In this document: piece after piece, positions 1 to 8,566 of the stretch | Layout of the letters: every line of letters begins with the position of its first letter | Position numbering within the stretch: the stretch's first letter is position 1 | Assembly (NCBI GenBank): GCA_902825945.1 | Contig: CADECY010000014.1 | Location: 1 to 64,000, forward strand | Direction of reading: 5' to 3' | Length of the DNA stretch: 64,000 nucleotides | Source of the DNA: an uncultured Acidobacteriota bacterium | Lineage (GTDB): Bacteria > Acidobacteriota > Terriglobia > Bryobacterales > Bryobacteraceae | Made by a program: the position numbers and the translations under genes | Notes under the pieces: generated by a model | Databases searched by the model: none | The model's input: the letters and a program-made list of their open reading frames with translations, nothing else | What the model was told of the DNA's origin: nothing

Positions 1-322
1 GAGGCATGGGCGGCCGGCGCTGGCGCTGGACCTGATGGAGCCCTTCCGGCCGTTGATCGCGGACTCGGCGGTGCTGAGCGCAATCAACACGAGGATGGTG
101 GCGGCGCGGGACTTCATCCAGGCGGGCCCGGCGGTGGCGCTGACGGCGAATGGGCGGAAGGGGTTTTTCCGGGCGTACGAGTTGCGGATGGATACCCTGG
201 CGACGCACCCGCTGTTCGACTACCGGGTGAGCTACCGGAGGATGCTGGAGATTCAGACGAGATTGCTGGCGCGGGTGGTGGAGGGGGAGGTGCATGAGTA
301 CGCGGCGTTCGTGACGAGGTGA
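1..322 (+). CDS. cas1: CRISPR-associated endonuclease Cas1, C-terminal fragment (cut by window edge)
   Basis: The reading frame is open from base 2 and ends with TGA at 320-322; the 5' part lies outside the window. Cas1 is the integrase that inserts new spacers. The fragment opens with RHGRPALALDLMEPFRPLIA, which carries the conserved His and the acidic residues of the DLME motif that bind the catalytic metal, and continues with the helical tail SYRRMLEIQTRLLARVVEGE and a final AAFVTR. This tail resembles the Cas1 half of Cas4-Cas1 fusions found with type I-G (former I-U) systems, but the Cas4 part is not visible. The gene points into the CRISPR array 177 bp downstream, and no cas2 follows it. 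Confidence 0.87.
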   Translation, partial: RHGRPALALDLMEPFRPLIADSAVLSAINTRMVAARDFIQAGPAVALTANGRKGFFRAYELRMDTLATHPLFDYRVSYRRMLEIQTRLLARVVEGEVHEYAAFVTR

Positions 323-499
323 CGCGAGCGGTCCGGCGGCGTGAAAAAGCCGGGGGCCGCTCGCGCGGTATAAATAGGCGATTTTTGTTGTGGATAGGGT
401 GGAGGGCCGGGTGTATACTTGTCGCTTCGGAACGATTTCGATGGGGCGCTCGCAGAGTGGCCCGTAGATGTTTGATATTCTTATAGTTAAGCGGCAGCT
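323..499 (+). promoter_or_regulatory. CRISPR leader region
   Basis: This is the 177-bp non-coding stretch between the cas1 stop and the first repeat. It is clearly less GC-rich than its surroundings, with a TATAAATAGG string near 369, a T-run near 381 and a GTATACTT box near 412. Position next to cas1, and on the side where repeats would gain new spacers, marks it as the leader with the array promoter. It is too short to hold cas2. The promoter location is an inference. Confidence 0.6.
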
Positions 500-1914
500 A
501 TTTCCGCCCTTCTCGAAGGGCGGCCCCATTGAAGCGAGCATGCGAGGTCCACGAGCACGTGCGGGCTTTCATTTCCGCCCTTCTCGAAGGGCGGCCCCAT
601 TGAAGCAGCAATTCCTTGCGTCGGGATCGGCCCCGGTCTTGCCCATTTCCGCCCTTCTCGAAGGGCGGCCCCATTGAAGCCTGATCGTCCACCTGTCGTC
701 AGTGGTGGCGTCCAGCGCATTTCCGCCCTTCTCGAAGGGCGGCCCCATTGAAGCGGCGAGAAGATCGAAACGATCGGCGCGGCCACCTTGATTTCCGCCC
801 TTCTCGAAGGGCGGCCCCATTGAAGCAGCGAATTCTTTGCGGGTTCTCGCGCCGAAGTTTTCAATTTCCGCCCTTCTCGAAGGGCGGCCCCATTGAAGCC
901 TTGCCATCTTCGAGCGCATCCTCTGGCAGGTAGGCTTATTTCCGCCCTTCTCGAAGGGCGGCCCCATTGAAGCAAAGCCCACCAAATCATCCAAGTAGCG
1001 CGGTCGCATTGATTTCCGCCCTTCTCGAAGGGCGGCCCCATTGAAGCAACGCTCGGCGCAACCGGAGCAAAAAGCCACCAGGATTTCCGCCCTTCTCGAA
1101 GGGCGGCCCCATTGAAGCGGATTCTTCCCGTCGATCATTGCCTACCCGAGCATCATTTCCGCCCTTCTCGAAGGGCGGCCCCATTGAAGCGGTCTGACCC
1201 TTGGATAATCCACAGCGCTCCGAAACATTTCCGCCCTTCTCGAAGGGCGGCCCCATTGAAGCCCTGCTTCGCGAGCGCGGCGGGCGTGCTGATCTGGGCA
1301 TTTCCGCCCTTCTCGAAGGGCGGCCCCATTGAAGCGCGAAGTGCGTAGACGGCCTTGTACCGGGTCCGCTCATTTCCGCCCTTCTCGAAGGGCGGCCCCA
1401 TTGAAGCATTCCTTTCGAGATCCACGAGGTGATAACCGATGTTATTTCCGCCCTTCTCGAAGGGCGGCCCCATTGAAGCTGCGATCAGTGTTGCCACGTT
1501 CGAAGTGTCATCTCCGATTTCCGCCCTTCTCGAAGGGCGGCCCCATTGAAGCCGTGGCGGCCTTGCGCACCGGTTTGCGGGCGGCCTTCATTTCCGCCCT
1601 TCTCGAAGGGCGGCCCCATTGAAGCACCGTGAAGTTGACCCACTGGTAGCCGTTTAGTGTCTTATTTCCGCCCTTCTCGAAGGGCGGCCCCATTGAAGCT
1701 GCAAGGGGCTGGCGACCACTCCCCACGCGACCGTATTTCCGCCCTTCTCGAAGGGCGGCCCCATTGAAGCAGTTCCGCCATGTGGTTGAACGTCAAGGCT
1801 GCCGAAGATTTCCGCCCTTCTCGAAGGGCGGCCCCATTGAAGCCGTGGAGCGGCTGCTGGCTTCTCTTCCGCCTTCGGATTTCCGCCCTTCTCGAAGGGC
1901 GGCCCCATTGAAGC
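500..1914 (+). CRISPR. CRISPR array, 20 repeats of 36 bp and 19 spacers of 35-38 bp
   Basis: Twenty copies of a 36-bp repeat begin at 500, 571, 645, 719, 791, 864, 938, 1012, 1083, 1155, 1227, 1300, 1372, 1444, 1517, 1590, 1664, 1735, 1808 and 1879. All copies read as identical, including the last. Each repeat holds an 8-bp stem CCGCCCTT / AAGGGCGG with a CTCG loop and ends in ATTGAAGC, the form expected for a Cas6-type processed crRNA with an 8-nt 5' handle. Cas1 upstream and the ATTGAAGC end both support plus-strand transcription. Spacers are unique and 35-38 bp long. The subtype is not provable here; a hairpin repeat with a Cas4-Cas1-like neighbour fits type I-G or I-C. Open frames here coding QWGRPSRRAE repeats are artefacts. 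Confidence 0.98.
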
Positions 1915-2068
1915 GGCGCGATCGCCAACCGTTCCGCAGTCAGCAACCGCAGCGGAGGCGATCTTTGGCGCCGTCCAACTGCCGTTCAGCCGCCTCTAGT
2001 TGCGGGAGATGATTCAGAACACTCCGCTCGCACTCTCCGACGCGGACGAGAAATAGCCGCTCCCCGAG

Positions 2069-4669
2069 TCAGCTCAGAAAATCGGCGGCGGCGGCCGGGT
2101 TGATGATGCGTTCCCGGAAGAGCGCGTAGGCGATGCTTCCGGCTGGCGGATCGAGGTCGCCGCGATAGAGGAATGCCAGGGCGGGGTTTTCGATGGGGGA
2201 AGCGGGCGGCTGGTCCGCCACGGCGTGGTCCTGGATGCGGTGGAGGAACGATTCCGGGGATTCGGCGGGTTGGCGGACGATTTCCGCGATGGCGAGTCCG
2301 CGGTGACGGACGAGCACGCGCCGGCAACGCGCGGCCAGGTGGAGAAGGCCGAGGTCCCACATGGAAGGGCGGGTGGCGCTGGCGAAGTACCGGATGAGGT
2401 TCGGGCAGATGCGGGCGATATCCTGTTTGGAGGTTTCGATGTTGTTCATGGTGAACTCGCCGTGGGATTGGATGTCGAGCCAGTGGACGCGGTTGGCGCG
2501 CAGATCGTAGACGAGGGGCATGAAGATGCCGTTCTGGCCGCGGAGGGTAAACTTCCATTCGACGGAGCGGGGGTCGAAGTGCCAACCTTCGGCGCTGTCG
2601 CGGAGCATCAGGCCGGCGAAGCCGCGTTCGAGGGCGTCGAACGGCATGCCGGAGTAGGCGTTGACGACCATGACGGCGTAGCGGAAGTCCGCCCGGAGCG
2701 CGTTTTCGCGATGGATGTCGACGAACTCGGTGGCGCCATCGGGGAAGGGGGCGTTGCGGCTATCCCCGGCGGAGAGGGCGACGTTTCCGGCGCTGGGGTG
2801 GTCAAGGCGCAGTTCGTAGTAGGCGCACTGGCCGGCGAAGCGCCAATCTTCGCGATAGAAGGCAACCGACAGGTCGAGGTCGGTGTTCCAGCCGGCTTCG
2901 GGCTGGCACCAGTGGAGAAAGAGCCGCATGAGTTTGCCGGGCTCGACCTCCACGGTGGAGCCTCGGGGCAAGGGGACGGAACTGGCACTCGAGGTTCGCT
3001 CGTTGAAAGGCACGATCACGGTGCGCAGTTCGCGGTCAATGATTCCCTGTTCGAAGGCGGGTTCCGCGGCGAAGCGGCGGAGCAGTTCCTGGCGGATGGC
3101 GGCGAGGAGGGGTCCGGTGACGGAGGGCGGGATGGTGGCACGGCGGTCCGGGCCGAGGGCGCCCAACGCGACATGGCCTTTCGGCCAGTAGGCGCGAACC
3201 TCGGCTGGCCTGTGGCGGGTGCGAAAGTGGGCGAGGAGCGTGAGGAGCACGGGCGTGGCGAAGGCGTGCAGGTGCCGGTTCACGGCTCCGATGGCGTGGT
3301 CGAGCGCGGAGCCGGCCGGGGCGGTCCGCAAGAGCAGGTCGACCCGCCGCGCGAGTTCGCCCGGGCGTGCTTCGAGCACTCGAATGGCTTGGGTGGTCGC
3401 GCCAGCTTGCAGCGCCGACTCGAGGCGCGAGTTCCAGGTTTCGAACGGCGGCGCCGGGGTTCCGTCCAGACTCTTGCCGCGGACGATGGCGAAGGCGCGG
3501 GCGGCGTTCGGGTAGCGTGAGGCGAATTCGCCGGGATGGAGGAACTCGCCCACCCCGACCCAACACGAACGGTGGCGGAGCATGTCCTCGGTCAGCCGGT
3601 CCGCAGGCATGGCATCGAGCATGGAGAGGAATGCTCGGCGCATTCCGCGGGAGAGCTTCGCTACTTTGAAGCGGCGCACGCGGAGTGGCATCCACACGGA
3701 CCTTTGGCCGGCGAAGGGGCGCCACTTGCCGGTGGCGGCCAACTTCTCGATCTTGCCTCGGAGGCGCGAGGCGGCGTCCCGCAAGGAAAACTGCCGGTAG
3801 ATCTGGGCGGCAGCAAGGGCGCCATCGGTGCCGGAGAGAACGGCGATGGTCCGGAGAACATCGGTGGCGGTGGAGAGGCAGGAGCGGGCGCGGTCGAGCA
3901 CCGAGTCCACTTCATCGCGCGGAAGCGCGGTTTCGCGGGCGAGCAAGGATCCGAAGATCGTCGCGGTGTTCTCGCGAAGAGGGATGCTGGCGGGCAACCA
4001 CTCGAGGACCAGTTTTCGAAACTGGCGGGTGATGGCGGTGAGAGCTTCCTGGTCGCGGGGAGACAGGGCCTGTTGGCGCTCACACAGGCTGACGAACCAG
4101 TGCCGGCACTCGGCCTCGAGGGATTCGCCGAGATCGAGCATGGTGAAGCGGAACGACCCCGGCGGGCGTTCGGAATCGCCGTTTGCGGGCAGGAAGAAGG
4201 GCGACGAGCGATCCACCTTGTGCTCGCAGACCGGACAGGCGCTGTAGTTCGAGCCGTCGAAGCAGTGATCGCAGACGACGTGCCGGCACGGGGAGAGGAC
4301 GTGGGTGGTCCCGATCTTGCGGCAGAAGAGGCAGGGTTGTCCGGGAGCTTGGAGGAAATGGACGAGGACCTTGGACCACCACAGTTGGGCGGTGTTTTCG
4401 GGGATGCCGTGGGGAAAGTCGCGGAAGAGGGGCTCGTATCTCACGCCGGAATCCGCCGCGAGCTTGCGGAAGCGGCCGAGTTCGTGGAGGGAGCTATGTC
4501 GAAGGCGATCGCGGAGGCGAGGGGAGAGGACGTATCCGGAGTCCGCGATTTCGAGTTCAACGGTTCGGATGAGATCTTCCGGGAGGGGGCTGCCGGAGCC
4601 GCGGATGCAAACGAGTCCGCGGTGGGCGAGCAGGAGTTGCGCGGCGGACCGGGTACCGGATTCATCCAT
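2069..4669 (-). CDS. RING-finger protein with TerD-like C-terminal region (MXAN_6230/SCO0854-like)
   Basis: This 866-residue protein contains a perfect C3HC4 RING finger at residues 113-148: C113-x2-C116-x11-C128-x-H130-x2-C133-x2-C136-x8-C145-x2-C148. RING domains bind two zinc ions and in eukaryotes act as ubiquitin ligases; in bacteria their role is mostly unknown. A long helical middle region follows. Residues about 560-700 look like TerD stress proteins, with a DLDLS calcium-type motif at about 596-600, EFVDIH, and MVVNAYSGMPF. Length and layout match what I recall as the MXAN_6230/SCO0854 family of RING proteins. No E1, E2 or ubiquitin-like gene is near. It stands alone, 154 bp beyond the CRISPR array and opposite to it. 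The family call is firm; the function is open. Confidence 0.8.
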   Translation of the reverse strand: MDESGTRSAAQLLLAHRGLVCIRGSGSPLPEDLIRTVELEIADSGYVLSPRLRDRLRHSSLHELGRFRKLAADSGVRYEPLFRDFPHGIPENTAQLWWSKVLVHFLQAPGQPCLFCRKIGTTHVLSPCRHVVCDHCFDGSNYSACPVCEHKVDRSSPFFLPANGDSERPPGSFRFTMLDLGESLEAECRHWFVSLCERQQALSPRDQEALTAITRQFRKLVLEWLPASIPLRENTATIFGSLLARETALPRDEVDSVLDRARSCLSTATDVLRTIAVLSGTDGALAAAQIYRQFSLRDAASRLRGKIEKLAATGKWRPFAGQRSVWMPLRVRRFKVAKLSRGMRRAFLSMLDAMPADRLTEDMLRHRSCWVGVGEFLHPGEFASRYPNAARAFAIVRGKSLDGTPAPPFETWNSRLESALQAGATTQAIRVLEARPGELARRVDLLLRTAPAGSALDHAIGAVNRHLHAFATPVLLTLLAHFRTRHRPAEVRAYWPKGHVALGALGPDRRATIPPSVTGPLLAAIRQELLRRFAAEPAFEQGIIDRELRTVIVPFNERTSSASSVPLPRGSTVEVEPGKLMRLFLHWCQPEAGWNTDLDLSVAFYREDWRFAGQCAYYELRLDHPSAGNVALSAGDSRNAPFPDGATEFVDIHRENALRADFRYAVMVVNAYSGMPFDALERGFAGLMLRDSAEGWHFDPRSVEWKFTLRGQNGIFMPLVYDLRANRVHWLDIQSHGEFTMNNIETSKQDIARICPNLIRYFASATRPSMWDLGLLHLAARCRRVLVRHRGLAIAEIVRQPAESPESFLHRIQDHAVADQPPASPIENPALAFLYRGDLDPPAGSIAYALFRERIINPAAAADFLS

Positions 4670-4913
4670 TCGGGAAACAGGGAGGAAATCGCCCGAGCTA
4701 TTGGCAATAGAAGGAAGCCCGGGCTCAGCCTCCCCGGAGCGATGTTACCACGGTACCGCGGCGGGGTACTGGTGCTGTGCTCGCGAAGTCCCGGTTGCTG
4801 GAACAACGGCGAGTGTCGTACGCTACCGAGACCGGGGCGTGCGCTGCGATCGGAAAATTATGGCCCTCTTCCCTGCCTGCTCCCGCTTCATGAGGGTGAA
4901 AAGGACGTCCTGT

Positions 4914-7900
4914 ATGCTCACAAATCTAAACCGGCTTTTGCCGGTGCTCCCCAAACTGATTCTCGCGACTCTGGCCGCCCTCCCGGCGGCGTGGGCCCAG
5001 CCGGCCCGCGGGGTGGCGTGGGCGCTTGTCACAGGCGGGGCTTCGCCAACGGTGCCAGCGGCGTCGCAGTACAATTCGGCGGGAGGCACTATCACGGTGG
5101 CCCGCTTCCAGGTGGGACTCTACTCCCTGTCGATTCCGAATCTGGGAACGAGCGGTGGAACGGCTCACACCGTCGCATACAACGGGAACCACTACTGCAA
5201 TGATCTTGCATGGGCACCGCAGGGTACCACGCAGGTTGTCCAAGTCCAGTGCTACAACGCGGCGGGTGTGGAGGCGGACGGCGACGTCAGTGTGTTGTTC
5301 TACAAGGAGAACCGGGCGGTTACGACGTGGTCCGGCGGATACGTGTATGCCAACGATCCGGTGGCGGCGTCATATGCTCCGGACGCGGGGTATAGCTGGA
5401 ATTCGCGCGGCGGGATCAATACCATGACGCGATCAGGCACCGGAAGATACTCGGCGACGTTCCCGGGGCTGGGACCGCTGCCCAATTTGGCGAACGTGAT
5501 GGTGACCGGATACCAGACTTCCGCGCGGTGCTCTCCGACATTCTGGAACAACGTAACCGATGTTCAGGTGAACGTCGCGTGCGACTCGCCCGCCGGCGTG
5601 GCGACCGACGCAAGGTTTGTCGTGAGTCTGATCACCGACACCGCATTCGGCGTCAACAATGGCCAGGAACAACTCCGTGGCGCCTTCGCCTGGGCGAATG
5701 ATCCCACCTCCGCGTCCTATGTGCCGAACCTCCGGTATCAGTCCAACAGCGCGGGGGCGCCCATCCGGGCGCGGAGGACCGCGGTTGGCGACTACCAGCT
5801 CGACATTCCAGGCTTGATCCCGTCGAACTCAGCGAATCTTCAAGTGAGCCATTACGGGACTGGCGGATACTGCAATGTCCTGCGCTGGGAGGCAGGTCCG
5901 CTGAACGGCACCACCGCGTCCGTCAAGTGCTTTAGCCATGCTGGCGCCGCTCGAGATGCGCAGTTTTTGATCACGTATCTGACCAGTCAGTCCGCCACGG
6001 CGGCCTTGCCCGCGGCGAGCGCGCCTAACCGGGCGAAAGCTTGGGTCTATTCCGACGGCACGGGATCCAACGCGAATCCGAACGCGCTGTATCAATACAA
6101 CTCGGGCGGCGGCACCAACACGATCACACGCTACACCACTGGCCGGTACCGAGTCGATTTCCCGGGACTGGGGACCACCAGCGGTATCGTGCACGTGAAC
6201 GCCTTCGGCGGGAGCGCCTACTGCAAGGCCAATACCTGGGGACCCAACGGGACCGTGCAGGAGGTCTGGGTGATGTGCTTCGACTCGACCGGCGCCACGG
6301 TGGACAGCCAGTTCAACGTTCTCTTTTACAAAGAGGAGCGGGCCGGGGTCTCGTGGAACGCGGGCTACGCAAGGGCGCATCTGCCGATCGTCTCCGCCGG
6401 ATATGCTCCGCTCTCCACATACTCGTGGAACGGAAGCGGGCAGCCGATCAGTGTCACGCGGCTCGGCCAAGGCAGCTATCGGGCCACGTTCGGCGGTTTC
6501 CAGCAAACGAACGGAGGGACCGTGATGGTGACGCCCTACGGCGCCACCGACACGCGGTGCCGGGTGTCGAGTTGGGGAATCACGGATGTGGACGTCTTCT
6601 GCCACCAGCGAGACGGCACGCCGATCGACTCTGAGTTCGGAATCAGCTACGCCACTGACGTGATTTTTGGCGCCGATCCGGCGGGCGCCGCACATCCCGG
6701 TGGCTTCGCTTGGGCAAATGTGGCGGGGACGGCCTCCTATCAACCGTCCACGTCTTACCGCTTCAACTCCTCGGGCGGCGGGTTCCTGGCGACCCGTTCC
6801 GCAGCCGGCGCGTATCAGATGGACTTCACGGGACTCAAGCCATCCAACAAGACCGTGCCGATCATAACCGCCTACGGCCCCTCCCCGCTCACCGCTCACT
6901 GCAGGCCGAGCCAACTGCCCGCCTCGAGCGGAGGCACGGGAACCAGCATCTCCATCGGCTGCATCGATTCGGCGGGCGCCGGTGTGGATACGCGGTATAC
7001 GGTGGTGTATTTGACCACGCCGCAAACGCCAGCCACGCTTGCTGTCGTGAGCGGATCCGGCCAATCGGCACAAGTGGGCGCGGCATTCGCGCAGCCGCTC
7101 AGAGCCAAGGTGTCCGACGGCGATGGGAACGGTATCCCGGGAATCACGGTTAGTTTCACGCCGCCACCTTCCGGCGCGGGTGCCACGCTGTCGAGCACGA
7201 CGGCGGTTACCGATTCGTCCGGTACCGCGACGGTGAACGCCACGGCGAACAGTTCGGCGGGCGCGTTTACGGTTACGGCGGTGGCAACCGGCGTGAGTGC
7301 CGTTCCTTTCACTCTCACGAATCTCGCCGGGAACTCGACGCTCCCCGCGTTCATCACCCCGGCGAACAACGCGACGATCACCTCGACCATCGTTTCGTTC
7401 CAGTGGACCGTGGTGCCCACGGCCACCCGCTATGAACTCCGTCTCATCGAGGCCGCCACTCCGCAGCAGTTCCGCGTGGAGGTGCTCGGATCCAGCAGTA
7501 CGAACGCCATCTATACGCTGCCGAGCGGCAACTATCGCGCCGAGGTCCGGGCCTGCGACAACTCCGGCTGTTCGACTCCCGGCATAACGAACTTCGTGCT
7601 GGCCGGCGGGAGTGTCCCGTCCGCGCCGCCCACGGGGGTCCAGTGCACGGTAGCGAACGATAACAACCAGAATCGCCTGAACTGCGCGTGGACCGCTTTG
7701 ACGGGCGCGCACTTCTATTTCGTGAACGTGGTGCAGCCGAATACGGGTCCGGGGGGCGGCGCGCTAACGGTAGCGGGGCAGCAAGTGGGCACCAACTCGA
7801 TCAGTGTGCTGATTCCGAACGGCCAGGCCACGGTGCTGGTGCGCGGATGCACTGGCGATGGGTGCGGACCGTTCAGCGCGGGCGTCAACATCGCGCCCTC

Positions 7901-8549
7901 GATCGGCAATCCCACGGTTCCGATTCTGGGCGAACCGTTCGCCGGATCATCGGTGGACGCGGGTTCGAACGCGCCGCAGATCACCTTCGCCTGGAACCGG
8001 GTGGCGGGTGACAATGGCAGTAACTACCGCTACCGGCTCTACGTGCAGGATTTCGCGCGCAACGCTCCGGCGCTGGATGTGCTTACCACCACGAATTTCT
8101 TCGGGGCGTTCTTCAATCCGGGAACGCGCTATGACGCACTCGTGATCGCGATTCCGATAAACGGAGGTCCGGCACAGCAGGGTCCGCCGAGCGCCTTCCT
8201 GACGCGGGGACGTGTGCCGCGGTCGCCGGTGGCAACCTCTCCGACATACGGGTCCACGGTCGCTCGTGACGGAAACGGCCAGGTAACGGTGGCCTGGACA
8301 CCGCTGGTGAACTCCGATGGCACGGTATCGACGAGAAACTACCAGTACTTCTTCGCGGGGCCCACTCAGGTGAGCGGAATCACCACGCTGACCTCGCTGC
8401 CGCTCACGCTGGGGCCGGGTAACTGGCAGGGGACGATGCGGGCATGCACCACGGGGACCTCGTGCACCGCTGGTTCGGAAACGGGCTGGGGTCCGTGGAA
8501 CAATCAGGCTGGATCGGAGGGAGGCATGGCGGGTTTCACCGTTCAGTAA
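4914..8549 (+). CDS. Large secreted repeat protein with Big-1 and fibronectin-like domains
   Basis: With the ATG at 4914 (AAGGA about 9 bp upstream) the product is 1,211 residues and opens with a signal peptide ending in AAWAQ. Upstream in-frame ATGs at 4860 and 4890 are possible starts. Six related units of about 100-115 residues follow (DNA about 5000-7020). Each holds Y..N..GG....R...G.Y...F.GL, a first Cys, and a second Cys before a G...D..F segment. After them come a Big-1-like Ig domain (KVSDGDGNGIPGITVSF) and three or four fibronectin-III-like segments with WTALTGA or WNRVAG type strands. No anchor or sorting signal ends it. An extracellular adhesive or structural role is likely but inferred. 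No enzyme motif is visible. Confidence 0.8.
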   Translation: MLTNLNRLLPVLPKLILATLAALPAAWAQPARGVAWALVTGGASPTVPAASQYNSAGGTITVARFQVGLYSLSIPNLGTSGGTAHTVAYNGNHYCNDLAWAPQGTTQVVQVQCYNAAGVEADGDVSVLFYKENRAVTTWSGGYVYANDPVAASYAPDAGYSWNSRGGINTMTRSGTGRYSATFPGLGPLPNLANVMVTGYQTSARCSPTFWNNVTDVQVNVACDSPAGVATDARFVVSLITDTAFGVNNGQEQLRGAFAWANDPTSASYVPNLRYQSNSAGAPIRARRTAVGDYQLDIPGLIPSNSANLQVSHYGTGGYCNVLRWEAGPLNGTTASVKCFSHAGAARDAQFLITYLTSQSATAALPAASAPNRAKAWVYSDGTGSNANPNALYQYNSGGGTNTITRYTTGRYRVDFPGLGTTSGIVHVNAFGGSAYCKANTWGPNGTVQEVWVMCFDSTGATVDSQFNVLFYKEERAGVSWNAGYARAHLPIVSAGYAPLSTYSWNGSGQPISVTRLGQGSYRATFGGFQQTNGGTVMVTPYGATDTRCRVSSWGITDVDVFCHQRDGTPIDSEFGISYATDVIFGADPAGAAHPGGFAWANVAGTASYQPSTSYRFNSSGGGFLATRSAAGAYQMDFTGLKPSNKTVPIITAYGPSPLTAHCRPSQLPASSGGTGTSISIGCIDSAGAGVDTRYTVVYLTTPQTPATLAVVSGSGQSAQVGAAFAQPLRAKVSDGDGNGIPGITVSFTPPPSGAGATLSSTTAVTDSSGTATVNATANSSAGAFTVTAVATGVSAVPFTLTNLAGNSTLPAFITPANNATITSTIVSFQWTVVPTATRYELRLIEAATPQQFRVEVLGSSSTNAIYTLPSGNYRAEVRACDNSGCSTPGITNFVLAGGSVPSAPPTGVQCTVANDNNQNRLNCAWTALTGAHFYFVNVVQPNTGPGGGALTVAGQQVGTNSISVLIPNGQATVLVRGCTGDGCGPFSAGVNIAPSIGNPTVPILGEPFAGSSVDAGSNAPQITFAWNRVAGDNGSNYRYRLYVQDFARNAPALDVLTTTNFFGAFFNPGTRYDALVIAIPINGGPAQQGPPSAFLTRGRVPRSPVATSPTYGSTVARDGNGQVTVAWTPLVNSDGTVSTRNYQYFFAGPTQVSGITTLTSLPLTLGPGNWQGTMRACTTGTSCTAGSETGWGPWNNQAGSEGGMAGFTVQ
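5000..7020 (+). repeat. Coding tandem repeat: six units arranged as a duplicated three-unit block
   Basis: The six units of the secreted protein fall into two blocks of three. Units 1 and 4 both end in VLFYKE(N/E)RA, units 2 and 5 both start Y-SWN and share a shorter second half, and units 3 and 6 are both preceded by an FGxxx...GFAWAN or GAFAWAND segment. Unit n therefore matches unit n+3 better than its neighbours, which indicates a single block duplication on top of older unit duplications. Confidence 0.65.
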
Positions 8550-8566
8550 AGCTCGTCAGATACGTG

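Noticed and set aside
323..499. A cas2 gene between cas1 and the array
   Set aside because: Only 177 bp and no Cas2-like sequence in any frame.
487..1908. Several open frames of 60-190 codons with QWGRPSRRAE or FPPFSKGGPIE repeats
   Set aside because: They are translations of the CRISPR repeats and spacers, in alternate frames.
500..1914. Self-targeting spacers against genes in this window
   Set aside because: No match was noticed by eye, but an exact search was not possible; not claimed.
2225..3520. 431-codon plus-strand frame and other long frames opposite the RING gene
   Set aside because: Gly/Val/Glu-rich antisense frames of a GC-rich gene; no motifs, and the opposite strand gives a coherent RING/TerD protein.
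5829..7712. 627-codon minus-strand frame opposite the secreted repeat protein
   Set aside because: Arg/Gly-rich antisense frame without any domain; the plus strand shows repeats and a leader.
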